In this document: positions 32,801 through 44,856 of the stretch, one piece after another
How positions within the stretch are numbered: the stretch's first letter is position 1
How the letters are laid out: every line of letters starts with the position of its first letter
Assembly (NCBI GenBank): GCA_006538405.1
Contig: BJKQ01000008.1
Span: 1,364,001-1,428,000, forward strand
Length of the DNA: 64,000 bases
DNA from: Hansfordia pulvinata
Lineage: Eukaryota; Ascomycota; Sordariomycetes; Xylariales
Reading direction: 5' to 3'
Made by a program: the position numbers and the translations under genes
The notes under the pieces: generated by a model
The model's database searches: none
Seen by the model: only the letters and a program-made list of their open reading frames with translations
Told to the model about the DNA's origin: nothing

Positions 32801-35800
32801 CAATTGCTAGGTTTACGAGTAGCAGACTGACCCTGCAAGGCCGCCGCGATCGAGGCGATCCCGCCGTCTCTCCAGCGGCGCTCTCGGACAAACATAATGC
32901 CCGGAGAACGCAAAAGACGCACCCTTCGTCCTCATTTCCTGCCACCGCAGTAGAGATACAGCGTACTGAATGGCGATGCCCCAGACCGACAAGGTCCCTT
33001 ATGACGCAAACCCCCCCCTCCCATCTCGCCGAGGAGATGAGGGCGAGCTCGAGGAAAGAATGCCAGGCGCCTCGACCTGCAAAGTCCAGTGAGAAAGCCT
33101 ACTCGTACGCGCGCGAGTGCCAGACCCGGACAGGCAGCCGCTCCAAGCGCCGGTCTGCTGCTTCTCGTACGGATAGAGACTAATCGAGACCCGCAATGTG
33201 ACGGACGGAAGCACTCGAAAGTCACATTCAGCTCATCACTTGGCGAGCAGCAGCCGCGCGGGATCTGTGTGAGGGCCTGTCAAGCCTGCCTTGCCCAGTA
33301 GCAAGAGAGAGGTACGAGTAGATCGCGCTGCCATGACGGCTGACCGATATGATCTACAGCGCCACTTGGCTATCGGACCGCGCCGCCTCTGAATCTGGGG
33401 GCGTGGGGAGCTGAAGAAGCTTTGCCCCTGGGCACATGACTGCATATCATCGAACAATCCGCCTCGCGAAACCCGGACCCTAGATACAATCTAGCGGAGG
33501 TCTTGAAACAGAGCGGGACGAGCCAGTTGAGTACTAACGCGGGTAGCTAACGGTTTTTCCATGGGTTGTGGCGCTTTTCAGGCCCGGGAGAGTCCAAGGA
33601 GATCCTGGTGGGTGATGGATTCGGGGCGATTGGATGAGAGGCACGAATGCCAATGTAATGGCCTTTGAACCCCGGCCTCTCATTCGCCCAACACCTCGAA
33701 CTAGGACGACGGTCGGCTTAGGATGAGCTTATTGTAGATCTAAGTGAGATATGGTGGATACGCGATCGATTGCACGGGATTCAGAGGAGAACGTTCCGAT
33801 CGCGTGTCTGTAGGCACGACTTGGGACACGATCACTGAGCTTGAGCTTGAACTTGGACCTGGACTGTACAGCCAGGTGCGCCCAGGCTCTGCGTGATTCC
33901 AGAACGATGGCCTGGTGCAGGTATGATGCATCATGTCGTGGTCGAGGAAACGTCCGACTCCTAAGATCAGGGTCAAGGGTCCTCTAAAACCCCGACAGGG
34001 CAGGTAGTCTGATTCGTGGGGACTCGGCAGACGGGAGGAAGGAGATCAAGGCGGCAGCGTGCGAGGTTAGTGATCCTGAGAGCGGGCTGGTCGATGTCAT
34101 TGGCCGGCCGGACGCGGGCGATCTGGAGATGGGCGGGCTGAGCGAGCATCCCAGATCGTGGAGGCGACGAAGGACAGGCCGGCCCGGTCGGGAGCCTCTT
34201 GGATCCAAGGCGCGCCGGCCGAGCTGGAGTTTCATCATCCAGTGGGTGTGCGGTGATGGCCGTATTGCAAGCTCCGTTCCTGTACCGTGGCACGGCGTGG
34301 GCAGAACGGAGGGTTTCGTACACCGGAATGTGAGAGCTGCAGGTCGCCCAGCCTGGCCAAGACTGGGAAGGTGGAGGCCCGAAGCTGGATACATGTACGA
34401 GTAGGTACGGTAAGTTGAGCCAGGTACTCCTACTCGTTCGAGTACTCGTACATATACTCGTGCTGCCCCTGCTTCCCCTACTGCACCTGCCCGCCCTCGA
34501 TGGCGCACTGCATTGCTTTGCACGTCTGGAGATCTATTGACGACACCGCGTGAGGTGAGATGTACGGACAGCCCTGGTGCCTTCAACGATCTGGCCTGTC
34601 AAGGTACATGCAGGTAAGTACATGTATCTGACCTGCTCGTACGGCTACATCAAAAGAAGGAACGCCGGACAGGCGGCCCTGCACACCCAGCAGCGGCGAG
34701 GACTCGGGTGGGCAGGGCGTTGATACCCAACGTGCCGACTCACACCCTTACTCCGTACGAGTACTCGTATGCCGGGCAGCGTGGGCAGTAAGTCAGTGGC
34801 GGCAATTCGCCCCTCTCACCCTCCGCCGCCAGAGGCAGGCCGGCCAGGCGATCGTTACTTGTACGGACCGCATACGTATCAACATACTTCCGAGTGTGGA
34901 TGCTTACGTCGTCGGCCACCAGGCGTGCTACCGAGGGATCTGGAAACCGGCCAAGTTGGCAGCCTATTCGGCCCAATTGTCAGAGAAGGTGCCGGCGCCC
35001 CCCCCTCAATGTTACGCCAAGAGGTGGCCGCCGCTGATTCGTGCCCGGGACCTACTCGTGGACAAGATGCCTCTACATTGTATCCCGGAAGGTACGGGTA
35101 CCTACCTACCTTACCCAGTCGAACCACCATCTCCAGCCCTTCCGGGTTCTTCATGTTCTCATGTCCATTCATCCCATTCATTACATGAAGCAGGTCGTGC
35201 ACCCGTGTGTGCTCCGGTGCAGAGCGGTGATTGTACGCATCCGGCCAGCACTCCAGCGCTCCTTTCAATGGGCGACGGGAAGGTGATTCACTTACACAGA
35301 TGCCGAATTCACCTCTTGTTGTTGTTGTTGTTGTTGTTGTTGCCCTCATCAGCGCCACCGCTATTTCTTCCATCTTTGTACATCAACCGAGAGTGAGTTA
35401 CTCGCGCTCGCAGTCCTCCGCTGGCAAAAGACCCTGCCAAACCAACCCCGCTCCTCCGAGAATACCACCGCAACGACCACGAGTCCTTGGAATCACGAGT
35501 CCTCGGAATCGCGCTCGTCCTGGTACAACCGACCCATGGATCTCCCTGGCACGGACCCCGACCCCGACTCCGATAGCCTGACCCCCCCTCCCCCCTCCTT
35601 CCAATGGTGCTGCGCGGTGCCCCGGTCCAGCGCCAAGCGGCATGGAAACGAGTCACTCACCAGCCAAGTACCGCGCTCCCCATCCATAGCCCCGAGGCAT
35701 TGAACGCCGCCCGCGAGACCGCCCTGAAATGCCAGCCACTTACAAGCCGACTGCGAAATTCCGCGACAGGCCCTGGCTCATGGCCGCCCAGGCGTTTCCA

Positions 35801-38800
35801 TTGTGCGCAAGACGCTTCGCGGGGGATGGCAACGCCAAAAGGTCCAACATTGCTTTCTCGGAAGCTGCAAGCAGGCAAGGTCAACGCAGACGCCCTCACA
35901 ATTGTGGCTGTCCCGAGGCAAGGCAGATTCGGAGGGGCCGCAACAGGCTCGACGTTCACACCGACTTTTGCATGTCCGTCCGCTTTTCTGCTCCCTTCGC
36001 CAGCCCGATCCAGCTTGGGAGGCCTTGGAGACTCGTCTCGCCACATCGGCACGGGCGACGCCGATGAGCGGTAAACTCACCGTCCGACGCCATAAGGTCA
36101 GGTCAGGTGCATGCCCCTCCTTCGACCGCTGGGCCCTGGCCGTGGATGAACACAAGCAGTCGGCGCCGACCGGACCTCAGCTGGCAGGCTTTGATCACTC
36201 GGGCAGCGTCGATCACCGTCTGCCGTCCCATCCCGAACCTGACAAGCGTATGGCGTTTTACGTCTCTCGGTGGCAATTACGCGTAGGTCAGCTCCAAGTC
36301 CTGGCACGGGCACACCTTGGACGTACGAGGACTCGTAGACGTGAATCCTACCCCAACTTGAGGAGGGGGACATGTCTCGTCCACGTAAGGGCCGATATGC
36401 GGGAGTCAGCCCGTCAACGCCAATGCCAGGCGCACGAGCACTGGTACATCACGGCCGACCCCAACCTCTCGGCAGCAAAGGGACGGGCAAAAAGACCAAG
36501 GGCGACGGCTTTGTTATGCGCGCGAGCGCCAGCATGCGCAGACAGTCGACAGATCAGATCACCGGGCAGGCAAGCAGCGTGACAAACACCCTCAGCGCGG
36601 CCGGCGGGTGAGGCGGTCTGAAATTAGTTGGCAAGCTTTCGCTGTGACGGCCGGGGCTCTACCATGGAAGCGCCTGGCTGAGCAGGGGCCCTGCGTCCTC
36701 GCCTCGCAAAGGTATCCTCCACACTACGGAGTATCTGTAGAATGTGCCTGCGACTGCAAGGGGCCGAACGCCGCCGCGCTACGAGTATACCCGTACGGAC
36801 ATCAGACTCATTAGCGCCAGGCCTCGAAGTCCGTTTATGAGTACTCGTACGTTGTCGCCGGATGGTTACGTATGCCCATGGTGTCCGACCGTACCCGTAT
36901 CCAGAGTCTGGCACCTACCTGAATACAATGTGTCAATGCGCGTAAAAGATGGGCCACGGAGCGCGCTTCCGCACTCGGCTGGGAGCAACACGAACACCAT
37001 ATGGCAATATGTCAGATTGGGAAGGTTGTTGTATCTGGCTGAATCTCCCAATCCTTCCCGTGCCATTCGGTGCACCACCAACCACTAGAGCAATGAAGAA
37101 AAGCACTCGTCATCTACCAAAATGGACGTGGAGTCGGCGGCGACGGCAGCGGCAGCAGCAGTTTTCTACTCGAACGCGTCCCGATGCGAAAACCGGCCCC
37201 TCTTTCCGATGGCTTTTAAGGCGCCGAATGCGAGTACCGGTACCCGTACGAGTCCATCTATAACAAGGAGTTCACAAACCAGGTAGCTTCCTGCGCTGTT
37301 GGATGCGAGTCTGCTCGTAATTGAGATAGTGAGTACATGGCACATGATCGTCGTGGTGGCAAGGGATGTGGGAGACTGCCTGGTAGGTACCTACGGACGA
37401 CCCTACCTCAGATATGGACGTACCGAGTACTCGTACATACTCAGAGATCTGTGCGCACGAGTAGGTATCTGCGAGTATCCTACATGCATGAAGAAATCAA
37501 TGTACTCGTACGAGAACATATGGCGCGAGACCACGGCAGATCGGTGACCTTTTCTTCACTACGCCAAGCCCTTGCTCATTACTCCCCTTACCCGCGTCGA
37601 GTGGGTGGCGATGCAGTGCGTGTTTGTGTTATTTTCAGCTACTCGTACGAGACTTGAATCGACGTACGAGTATGTATTATTAGTGCCGCGTCGGCGACTG
37701 GGCGTCCCTTGAGACTAGAGTTCTTCTAAGATTGATGCCGCATTCAAACTTGTCAGCATCCCGTCACCTTCAGTGCATGATGGCTGGGTATGCCCAGGTT
37801 GAACAGACCGATCGGGGTCTTCCTTTGGTTTGCAGCTTCTTCCCCCACGACGACCGACCCAATCCACTCAGCAGCCTGGCCCGGACTAGGACGGCTAGCA
37901 ATTCGTGAGGGCACGGAATTAGCGGACGCCAATTTTGCCCAGGCAGATATATAATGGTGACAACAACAACAATGATAATGATAATAGCAGGCCACGGAGC
38001 AAACGAGCGGAGATGGAAAGTCATTATCACGGCAGGGATCCGGCCCAAGCATCTACTAGTCTCAACAGGCAAAGCGGCAGTGATATCATTACGAGTACTG
38101 TGATGGGGCCTGGGGGGCTTGCGTGAGTACGAGTACTCGTACAGGGGACTCGGCACGCGACGGGGGTACGCGGGGACTGCGGATTTCCGTATCCTCGGCC
38201 CTTAGGTCTCGATGGTGATTAGTAGTAGTAGCCCGTCGGAGGGATTGGAGAAGTCGAATTTCGTGCCTCGTGCCATGTGCTCTCGATCGATACTGCTGCC
38301 GCGTCAGTCGGCTTACCGTGCAGATCCGTGCTCACAACCGTCTAAGCACACCTTCCAGCACGGAAGAACGGTGGTTTCTTCACACGGCCAGGCCACGGGC
38401 AGCCCATACGGGTATGATGGGGGATGGATGCTCGTGCCAGCACAGAGCCTTCATCGTTGATTGCAGGGGAAGGGATCTTTTAACACGGGATCGCTGTGGC
38501 GCGCCGGCGCCAGCGGCGTGTTAGCAGGCGGATGGTCCGTCACATCACACCGGCTGGCTGTATTAGGACATATTGTCCGGGGCAAGGCGGCACGCCCCAA
38601 CAGCTCACACTTTGTCATTGTTATTATCCACGCGCAGACCCCGCGAGCCATTCGGTACGTATGCGCGTGCGTGTTAGTGCGAGTACATTTGATAGATCTC
38701 ACCAGTCCCGTTGGTGTACTCATTACACCACTCGCACGAGTAGGCATTGGATGTATACCGAGTACGAGTACATGTAGACTGCACGCATTCGTATGGACGC

Positions 38801-41450
38801 ACCTGTGCAGGCTTGTGATTATGCAGTTGGCGATTCTTACAGCGTCCTCGCCGTCCACCGTCCGTTTGGAGGAGTTCCCCCTCTACGAATACGCCCGAGC
38901 TTCCTATCGCATCCCCTGGGTTGGCGTGCAGGTGTTTCTGCACGTGGGGGCGAGGTCCATCTGACGCTGGCCAGGGACCAAGCCAACTACATCTACAAGT
39001 ACTCATAAGAGTAGTAAGCACGTAAGTCAGTGCGCCAGTGCGTAGGGCACGAGGAGGCAGTTGGCTTTGTAGGCATATCATTATTATTAGATGTAAGACA
39101 AACCCAACACTCGTCAAGCGGGCGAGCGAGCAAGCAGACGCGCGCGCGTTGAATGATCCCCGTCGGTGGCGGCGGGAAGAGAACTAAGATATAACCCCGT
39201 CATTACTCGTGAAGTCGAGCGCCCGGCGTCCGTGACGGCTACCGACGAATGGTAATGAGAGCGAGCCCTCGGAGCCCGATAAGTGCCTGGCGAACCCAAG
39301 GTAAGGTAGCATTCATCATTACGAGTATGGAACGATACATATCTTAGGTACGAATGAGGTAAGTGTTTTGAATGCGATACAGATTCGGTTGCAATTTTTG
39401 AATTTCTTCGAACATTAGAAAGTACAAACAGGATAGGACGTACTCGTATTCACGGGCAAGCGAGGAGCACTGTACTTGCGCTTCTCACTGTTTTAGTAAG
39501 CCTGATCGTTCTTGAAGGGTTCCTGTGCCGATGATGCAAAGCCAGGTATGTACATACCTAGGTACCTACATACATCAGGACATTTGCAAAGGTCAGGCAC
39601 CTGGGCCCATCGCGTCCCCAGAGACTTCCAGCCCCCTCCTGCTTCCATTGCCTTGTATTCGCGTACGATTACTTGCCGAACAAGTACTTCCGACGGGAGG
39701 GTGCGGTTGCGGGAGCAAGTACTCGTATCCTGTATTTTGGGTACTCGTATCCAGGTACCCCTAAGGTAGCCAATCCCACGTCGCGCAACCCCACGCGGCC
39801 ATGCCTTCCATGAGTGTACGAGACTTGCAGGTACTGGCTGCGATCGGAGACCTGCGCCTAGGTAGCTCGGCGCTTACATTAGGTGCCTACATGTACCTAA
39901 GTCTCTAACACGCCCGCACCCGTGGACGTCCATCCCATGGTTCTCATCAGGGCTACTAACCTGAGAGATCCGCCAGGTGAGTGATGTTTGAATTGCATTT
40001 GCGTCGCAAGGCTGTGGCGGTTTGGGTGGCATTGGTGTCGTCACGGGCGAGGGCGGCGGCAGGCCGCACCCCGTCCGTTCCGTTCCCAGGCCGGACCTCG
40101 CTCGACGGGGCTGTGCGAGCAAAAGAAATCGAAAGAGAGAGAGAAAAAGGAAAGATCGGGGGAAAGCCCTGATACAGGAAGCCTCTCCACTTTTGCGGGC
40201 TCGAGCAGGCCAGCTGATTAGTCACTGGGACCGCCCCATTAAAACCTCTGACCCCTTCGCTCGACTTTTACTCGCTTCTGCCCTTTCTCACCAATCATTT
40301 CCCCTCGCTCCACCAAGCTTCAGATATTATCGAATCATTTGCCTTTGCCCCGGCCTATTTTCCCATCCATCCAACCGATCCTCTCCCCAAACGCCGCGCC
40401 CGGAGGGACCTATCCAAGAAGTCACTCCCGCCGCGCCCGCACGCACCCGTGCCAGCACACACACAGCCAGAGCCCCAGCCGGAGCCGGAGCGTGTGCCAG
40501 CGCCCGCCTCCCTGACACCCCCCCGGCGCCCGCCCCCCAAGAAGGGTTGCCTTTCCTGTCTGAAACCCTCCAGGGCGTCAAATCAGGTCGCGAGCTTCCG
40601 ATCTCAACCAGTCAGGACACGCAAACTGCCAGGACGCGACCAATGATCAAGCACCTCACGAGAGTGCCGGCCAACACCCTAACAGAGAATACGTTCACGC
40701 TCGAGTACGAGTACGCGTACACGGCCGCTCGCCAGAGCTTGGACTGCCCGACCCGTCCCATCAGCCTGCCACGAGGTCTTCCCCGTTCGCCCACGCGAGC
40801 GAGTACCCGCGATTAGAGTCAAGTAGACACCGCCAGGGAGAGGGGATTCCGAGGCGAGAGCAGCACCGCAAGCGCCTGTCTTGTCTTACTCAACCCTTCC
40901 AGCACGAGGCGGCATCGGGTCTGCATCGCACTGCACCACATCGCATTGCACTGCACTGCATCGCGCCGCATAGTATTGCATCCGTTGCCTGCATCCCACA
41001 CAGGCCGAGCGAGGGTCACGGACGCGGGGGCTCACCACCGACATTGTAGTCGTCGTTGCGCGCGCGACCGACGGACGGCAAATCCGGCCCTCTTATTGGC
41101 GCGCATCATCGCCCTTGGGACATCACAAGCAGATCACCACCATCTACCGGTCCTCGAGCGGCCAGCCGACGAGGGCAATTCCTTCTGCGAGTACCTATCC
41201 GGTCTCTGACTCTCTGCCTCACCATCACAACCTCCTCCCGTGCGCAACTCAAGCCACTGCCTCACAGCTTCCAGCTCTCCAAGTACAGCTCCAGCCGGGT
41301 AGCTACCCATCCCACGCCCCGAGCTGCGCCGAGTGTCTCGAGTGCTAGCAGGTTGCGTCAGCCCCGAAATGTGAGTCGCCCACCCTGCCACTACCACTTC
41401 CAAACCCCACCGCGCTTGATTATATGCTGTGCGCATCCCATGTACTCGTA
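32800..41450. repeat. dense field of TACGAGTA / TACTCGTA 8-mers
   Basis: Within this gene-free block I find exact copies at 32814, 33100, 33313, 34396, 34443, 34756, 34762, 36780, 36842, 37428, 37503, 37640, 37665, 38090, 38128, 38134, 38763, 39320, 39441, 39720, 39742, 40706 and 41443 (start positions, either orientation). That is 23 copies in 8.65 kb, where chance predicts well under one. Some pairs form the perfect inverted repeat GTACGAGTACTCGTA (34755 and 38127). GTACCTAC-type motifs are interspersed (35098, 37385, 39546, 39895). A TTG microsatellite lies at 35316. No gene is recognised in the block. Confidence 0.8.
35316..35342 (+). repeat. (TTG)9 microsatellite
   Basis: Nine perfect TTG units. 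Confidence 0.95.
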
Positions 41451-43902
41451 TCCGCCCCCCCTCTCTCCACCGGCTTCGTGGTCTGGTCCCGGTCCCATCC
41501 TACCTCCCCAAAAACCCACCTCTTTATCCTCGCTTGTACGCGCCACGTCCTTCTGCGCCGTTGTACCCCGTCAACACTCGTCTTGAAGCTTTACGGCCTC
41601 TCCCTCTTGCCCCTCGCTGTTGCTATTCAATCCTTGCGCGCATAGTACCACGCCACTGGCGCATCCATTGGGTGACTCGCCTCGTCGCATGCACCAGGGC
41701 CTCCATCCAACCTTTGTTCTTGCTGTCTTCCACCCAAACCCTTTACCTCTCATTCTCCAAGCCTCGTTTGTTGCGCGTCTCGATACACATCCGGCCTGGT
41801 AGAGAGCCTTGCCCGCACCGCCGTCCGCAACGACGACGACGACGATATCGACGGCGCCAGTCCCGCCTCAAAGCGTTCCCAGTCCCTTAACCTTGTCGCC
41901 TGCGCCTAGTCCCTTCATTGATGACTCGACCAAGACAGCCCACGGACCCCAGGTAGACTAACCAGCCAACCAGAAGCCACGCGCAAAGAAGCATCTAAAG
42001 AAAACCCACTTCAACCCAGCAAATCATCACCCCTTCTTCCATTTGCCCACTCTCGAGGGATTTCGCGACGCGCTCGAGGCCTATCATCTCCTCTAGAGCC
42101 CCCTTCGCCGTCGCAATTGGTTCGGCACCTTGATCAGGTGATAAACCTCGTCTGCGGAAGGCAATTATTCTGAATCCCTCGCCGCTCAATCAAAGCGCAG
42201 TTGTTCTCGGGCGCCTGAGCCTCGCGCCGTATTGCTTTCTGGTAAGTGGCCATCTCCATTGACTGCCCCTGAGGGGCCCCGTAAGCCCTGTGAGCGAACC
42301 TGTGCTTCGTGATTCACCCCTAGTCGCTGCAGCGAGCACTCGAGGCCGCTCTGAGGCTCTTCTGCAGGCCCGCGGAGCGGGTCTCGCAGCTGCCTGCGTT
42401 TGCCTCGGGCGCCTGCAGAAGACTTCATTGAAGAACGCGTCTCGTCCGACTTTCTTTTCCCATTTCTTCTTCCCTGTCTGGCGCGCCAGGTACTCCCGCC
42501 GGCGCTACTGGCTAACACACCACCTTACCACCTTTACAGCAAAACGCACTTCCATTCGCACAACGTACGCAGAGTAAACCCTTACCCATTTCCCTGAGAC
42601 CACTTCCACTGGTATGTATTCATCGCCGTCCTTTCCTTGTCATGATCTAGAATGCCTGTCTCTACGGTCTTGGAGACGGCCGGCCGGGCCAGCCTTACCC
42701 CTCCCTCCCTCTTGTCGCTTCTTCGGCCGACCGCGGGCTTTCCCCCCGTCGGATCGAATCGAATCGCCGGCCCCCTTTCGGTCAAATTGCCAAGCGGCCT
42801 TGCACCATTGTCTTTGCCGACTCTGGAGAGAGCAGCTTACCTGTCCGCCCTCGCATCTGGGGGGATCGCCCTTACATCGCCCGACCTGCTCGTCTTGTGT
42901 ATGGGCACATGCGCAGCGCGTATGTCTTTACCCCAAGTCTCGCAATGAGCGCAGGTTGCGGCCCAAGGTCTCAGGCCGCACAGCCTCTGTACCCATCGTC
43001 GGCTGCATGTGCCTGTCAGGCGCACTCTTCGCTGCATTTAGGGGCTGGAGACTGGGTATGGCTGCCTTGCGCCACCGCAACAAGTCGAGTGTGTGCTGCT
43101 GAGCTGGACAAGGTGGGGGCCCTGCTCGTGCATATTCCGTCATGCATGCCAACGCATCAAGTGGTGACTCTGAGGCGGCGCAAGATGGGCGGCCCCCGGC
43201 CCCTCCCTCCCTCCCTCCCTTCACGCCGTCTGACCTCTGATTCTTATATCTAAAACGGTCCATCTAATGATTTTTGGTTGGATAGGACCCCACAATCGCA
43301 CGCAACAGCCCGTTTGGCTCAATTCCTTTGCGGCAACTAGTCAACCACCAACAAATCGTCTGATCAAGTCGCCAGCTGCTGTAGAGTTCTGACAACAGGG
43401 CTTTCCCACTCTCGCCGCAACACTGCCATTGCCTCGCATTTCCCAGTCGGCCCTCTCACGTGGTCGTCCTGTCCCCGCGTCAGTCCCCTTGCCAGAACCC
43501 GCCTCGACCCGGCCCGCGCACTAGGTTCGCCCTGCATATGCCGTAGTGCTGTCGACCGCTTTCGTGCACCTACCACATCAGCAAGTGCCAGCTCATCGAC
43601 GCATATCCAATCACTCCGGCTCACGCTCAGCCTGCACGCGGCTGCCCAAGGTGACCGGCGCCCTACATCGACGCACCAGCCCAACCGCCGACATTTGTGA
43701 GGGTTGCGACCAAGACGTCAGAGGCGACGCTTCGGGATATCTCTTTGAGACAAAACAGCCTTCGCGTCGAAGCCGACCTGTTCTAGGTCATTCGCGCGCC
43801 GGCTGTCTCTGATCCAACTCGGAAAATAGAGGCAGAATCTCTCTCCCTCTCTCTCTGGGCAGATCGACTACATCACTGCCCCGCTTTCCTGTCTAGACGA
43901 AT
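41451..43902 (+). promoter_or_regulatory. promoter and long pyrimidine-rich leader of hapB
   Basis: 2.4 kb of C/T-rich DNA without a credible protein. The pattern (CCCCTTCTTCC-like tracts, candidate splice signals, no long ATG ORF) suggests a long spliced 5' UTR of hapB. Candidate leader introns are 42242-42539 (GTAAGT donor, CTAAC branch, TTTACAG acceptor) and 42612-43285 (GTATGT donor, CTAAT branch, GATAG acceptor). These are predictions from splice consensus only. A CCCT repeat lies within the second. Confidence 0.4.
43201..43220 (+). repeat. (CCCT)5 repeat
   Basis: Five perfect CCCT units in the presumed hapB leader. Confidence 0.9.
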
Positions 43903-44856
43903 ATGATGGAGTACGCACAATATCAACAGCCTCCGCAATCGACTCACGCGCAAGGACACATCCAGACTGGCTACGCAAGCTCAGGGGCAGGAAGCCAGAT
44001 TACGTCGCCGACAAGCCACAGCATTCACCAGCACGTACAGACGTCCCCCATTCTGCCTTCTCAACACGCATCTTCCACACCGAATCAGAGCCATAATATG
44101 TATCAGCCACACTACGTCCCCCAGCAGGGGATGCCCTACGGGGTGCCCGGCATCCAGGCTGCGGCCATGGCCGCGACGGCTGCCGCCGCTGGCGGTAGCC
44201 AATACAACGGGTACATGCCCCAAGACCCATCTCTCCAGCAAACATCCCCAAGAATGGCCCAGGGCAAGAAAGACGGACGGGATCCTCGTTCGCCGCAGCA
44301 GATGAATCAAATACCCGGGAGGCGGCTGAGCCAGGTCACAAGCCCTGGGGGGGTCCCCAATGCGCCCATGATGGGCCACAACGGCGGAAGGCCTGGCGTC
44401 GCACCTCCGACGATGCCCCCGTCTCACCAGAACATTCCGCAGCCCCAATCGCCAGAAGTCGCCACCGGCGCCGAAGAATCGCCCTTGTACGTTAACGCGA
44501 AACAATTCCATCGGATATTGAAAAGACGCGTTGCACGACAGAGACTGGAGGAAGCACTACGCCTGACGAACAAGGGTCGCAAGCCATACCTGCACGAGTC
44601 CAGGCACAACCACGCCATGCGCCGGCCCCGTGGCCCCGGTGGTCGCTTCTTGACCGCCGAGGAGGTTGCGGAGATGGACCGGGCCAAGGGACCGGATGAG
44701 GACAAGTCAGACGGCGTCCCAGAACCAGTACAGGTCAAGTCTGGTGGCACGAAGCGGAAATCGGAAGCTCTCGACAGCTCATCAAATAAGAAGTCGAAAG
44801 CGAGCGCGACGACACCTGACGAGGACGAGGACGAGGATGCCGAGGGTGACAGCTAA
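43903..44856 (+). CDS. hapB: CCAAT-binding factor subunit HapB (NF-YA/Hap2)
   Basis: Intronless coding region of 317 aa; ATG at 43903 (a second in-frame ATG follows immediately). Residues 1-190 are rich in Gln, Pro, Ser and His, the usual activation-type region. Residues 192-251 are the conserved NF-YA core. The subunit-association helix runs from [19 protein letters not shown] to RLEEALR, a short linker follows, and the DNA-contact segment is [22 protein letters not shown] (spread over 228-249), all invariant landmarks present. A bipartite basic signal (KRK at 284-286 and KKSK at 296-299) and an acidic tail end the protein. HapB binds the HapC/HapE histone-fold dimer and recognises CCAAT boxes. 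With HapX the complex also controls iron and redox genes in filamentous fungi. The family call is secure. Confidence 0.97.
   Translation: MMEYAQYQQPPQSTHAQGHIQTGYASSGAGSQITSPTSHSIHQHVQTSPILPSQHASSTPNQSHNMYQPHYVPQQGMPYGVPGIQAAAMAATAAAAGGSQYNGYMPQDPSLQQTSPRMAQGKKDGRDPRSPQQMNQIPGRRLSQVTSPGGVPNAPMMGHNGGRPGVAPPTMPPSHQNIPQPQSPEVATGAEESPLYVNAKQFHRILKRRVARQRLEEALRLTNKGRKPYLHESRHNHAMRRPRGPGGRFLTAEEVAEMDRAKGPDEDKSDGVPEPVQVKSGGTKRKSEALDSSSNKKSKASATTPDEDEDEDAEGDS

Noticed and set aside
35803..36582. 259-codon plus-strand open frame
   Set aside because: Starts with GTG, Arg-rich throughout, no domain.
40022..40816. 264-codon proline/arginine-rich open frame
   Set aside because: No early ATG and no domain; lies in motif-rich non-coding DNA and includes a TACGAGTA copy.
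32800..41450. CRISPR-like array from the recurring 8-mers
   Set aside because: The units are too short, spacing is irregular, orientation is mixed and the host is a eukaryote.
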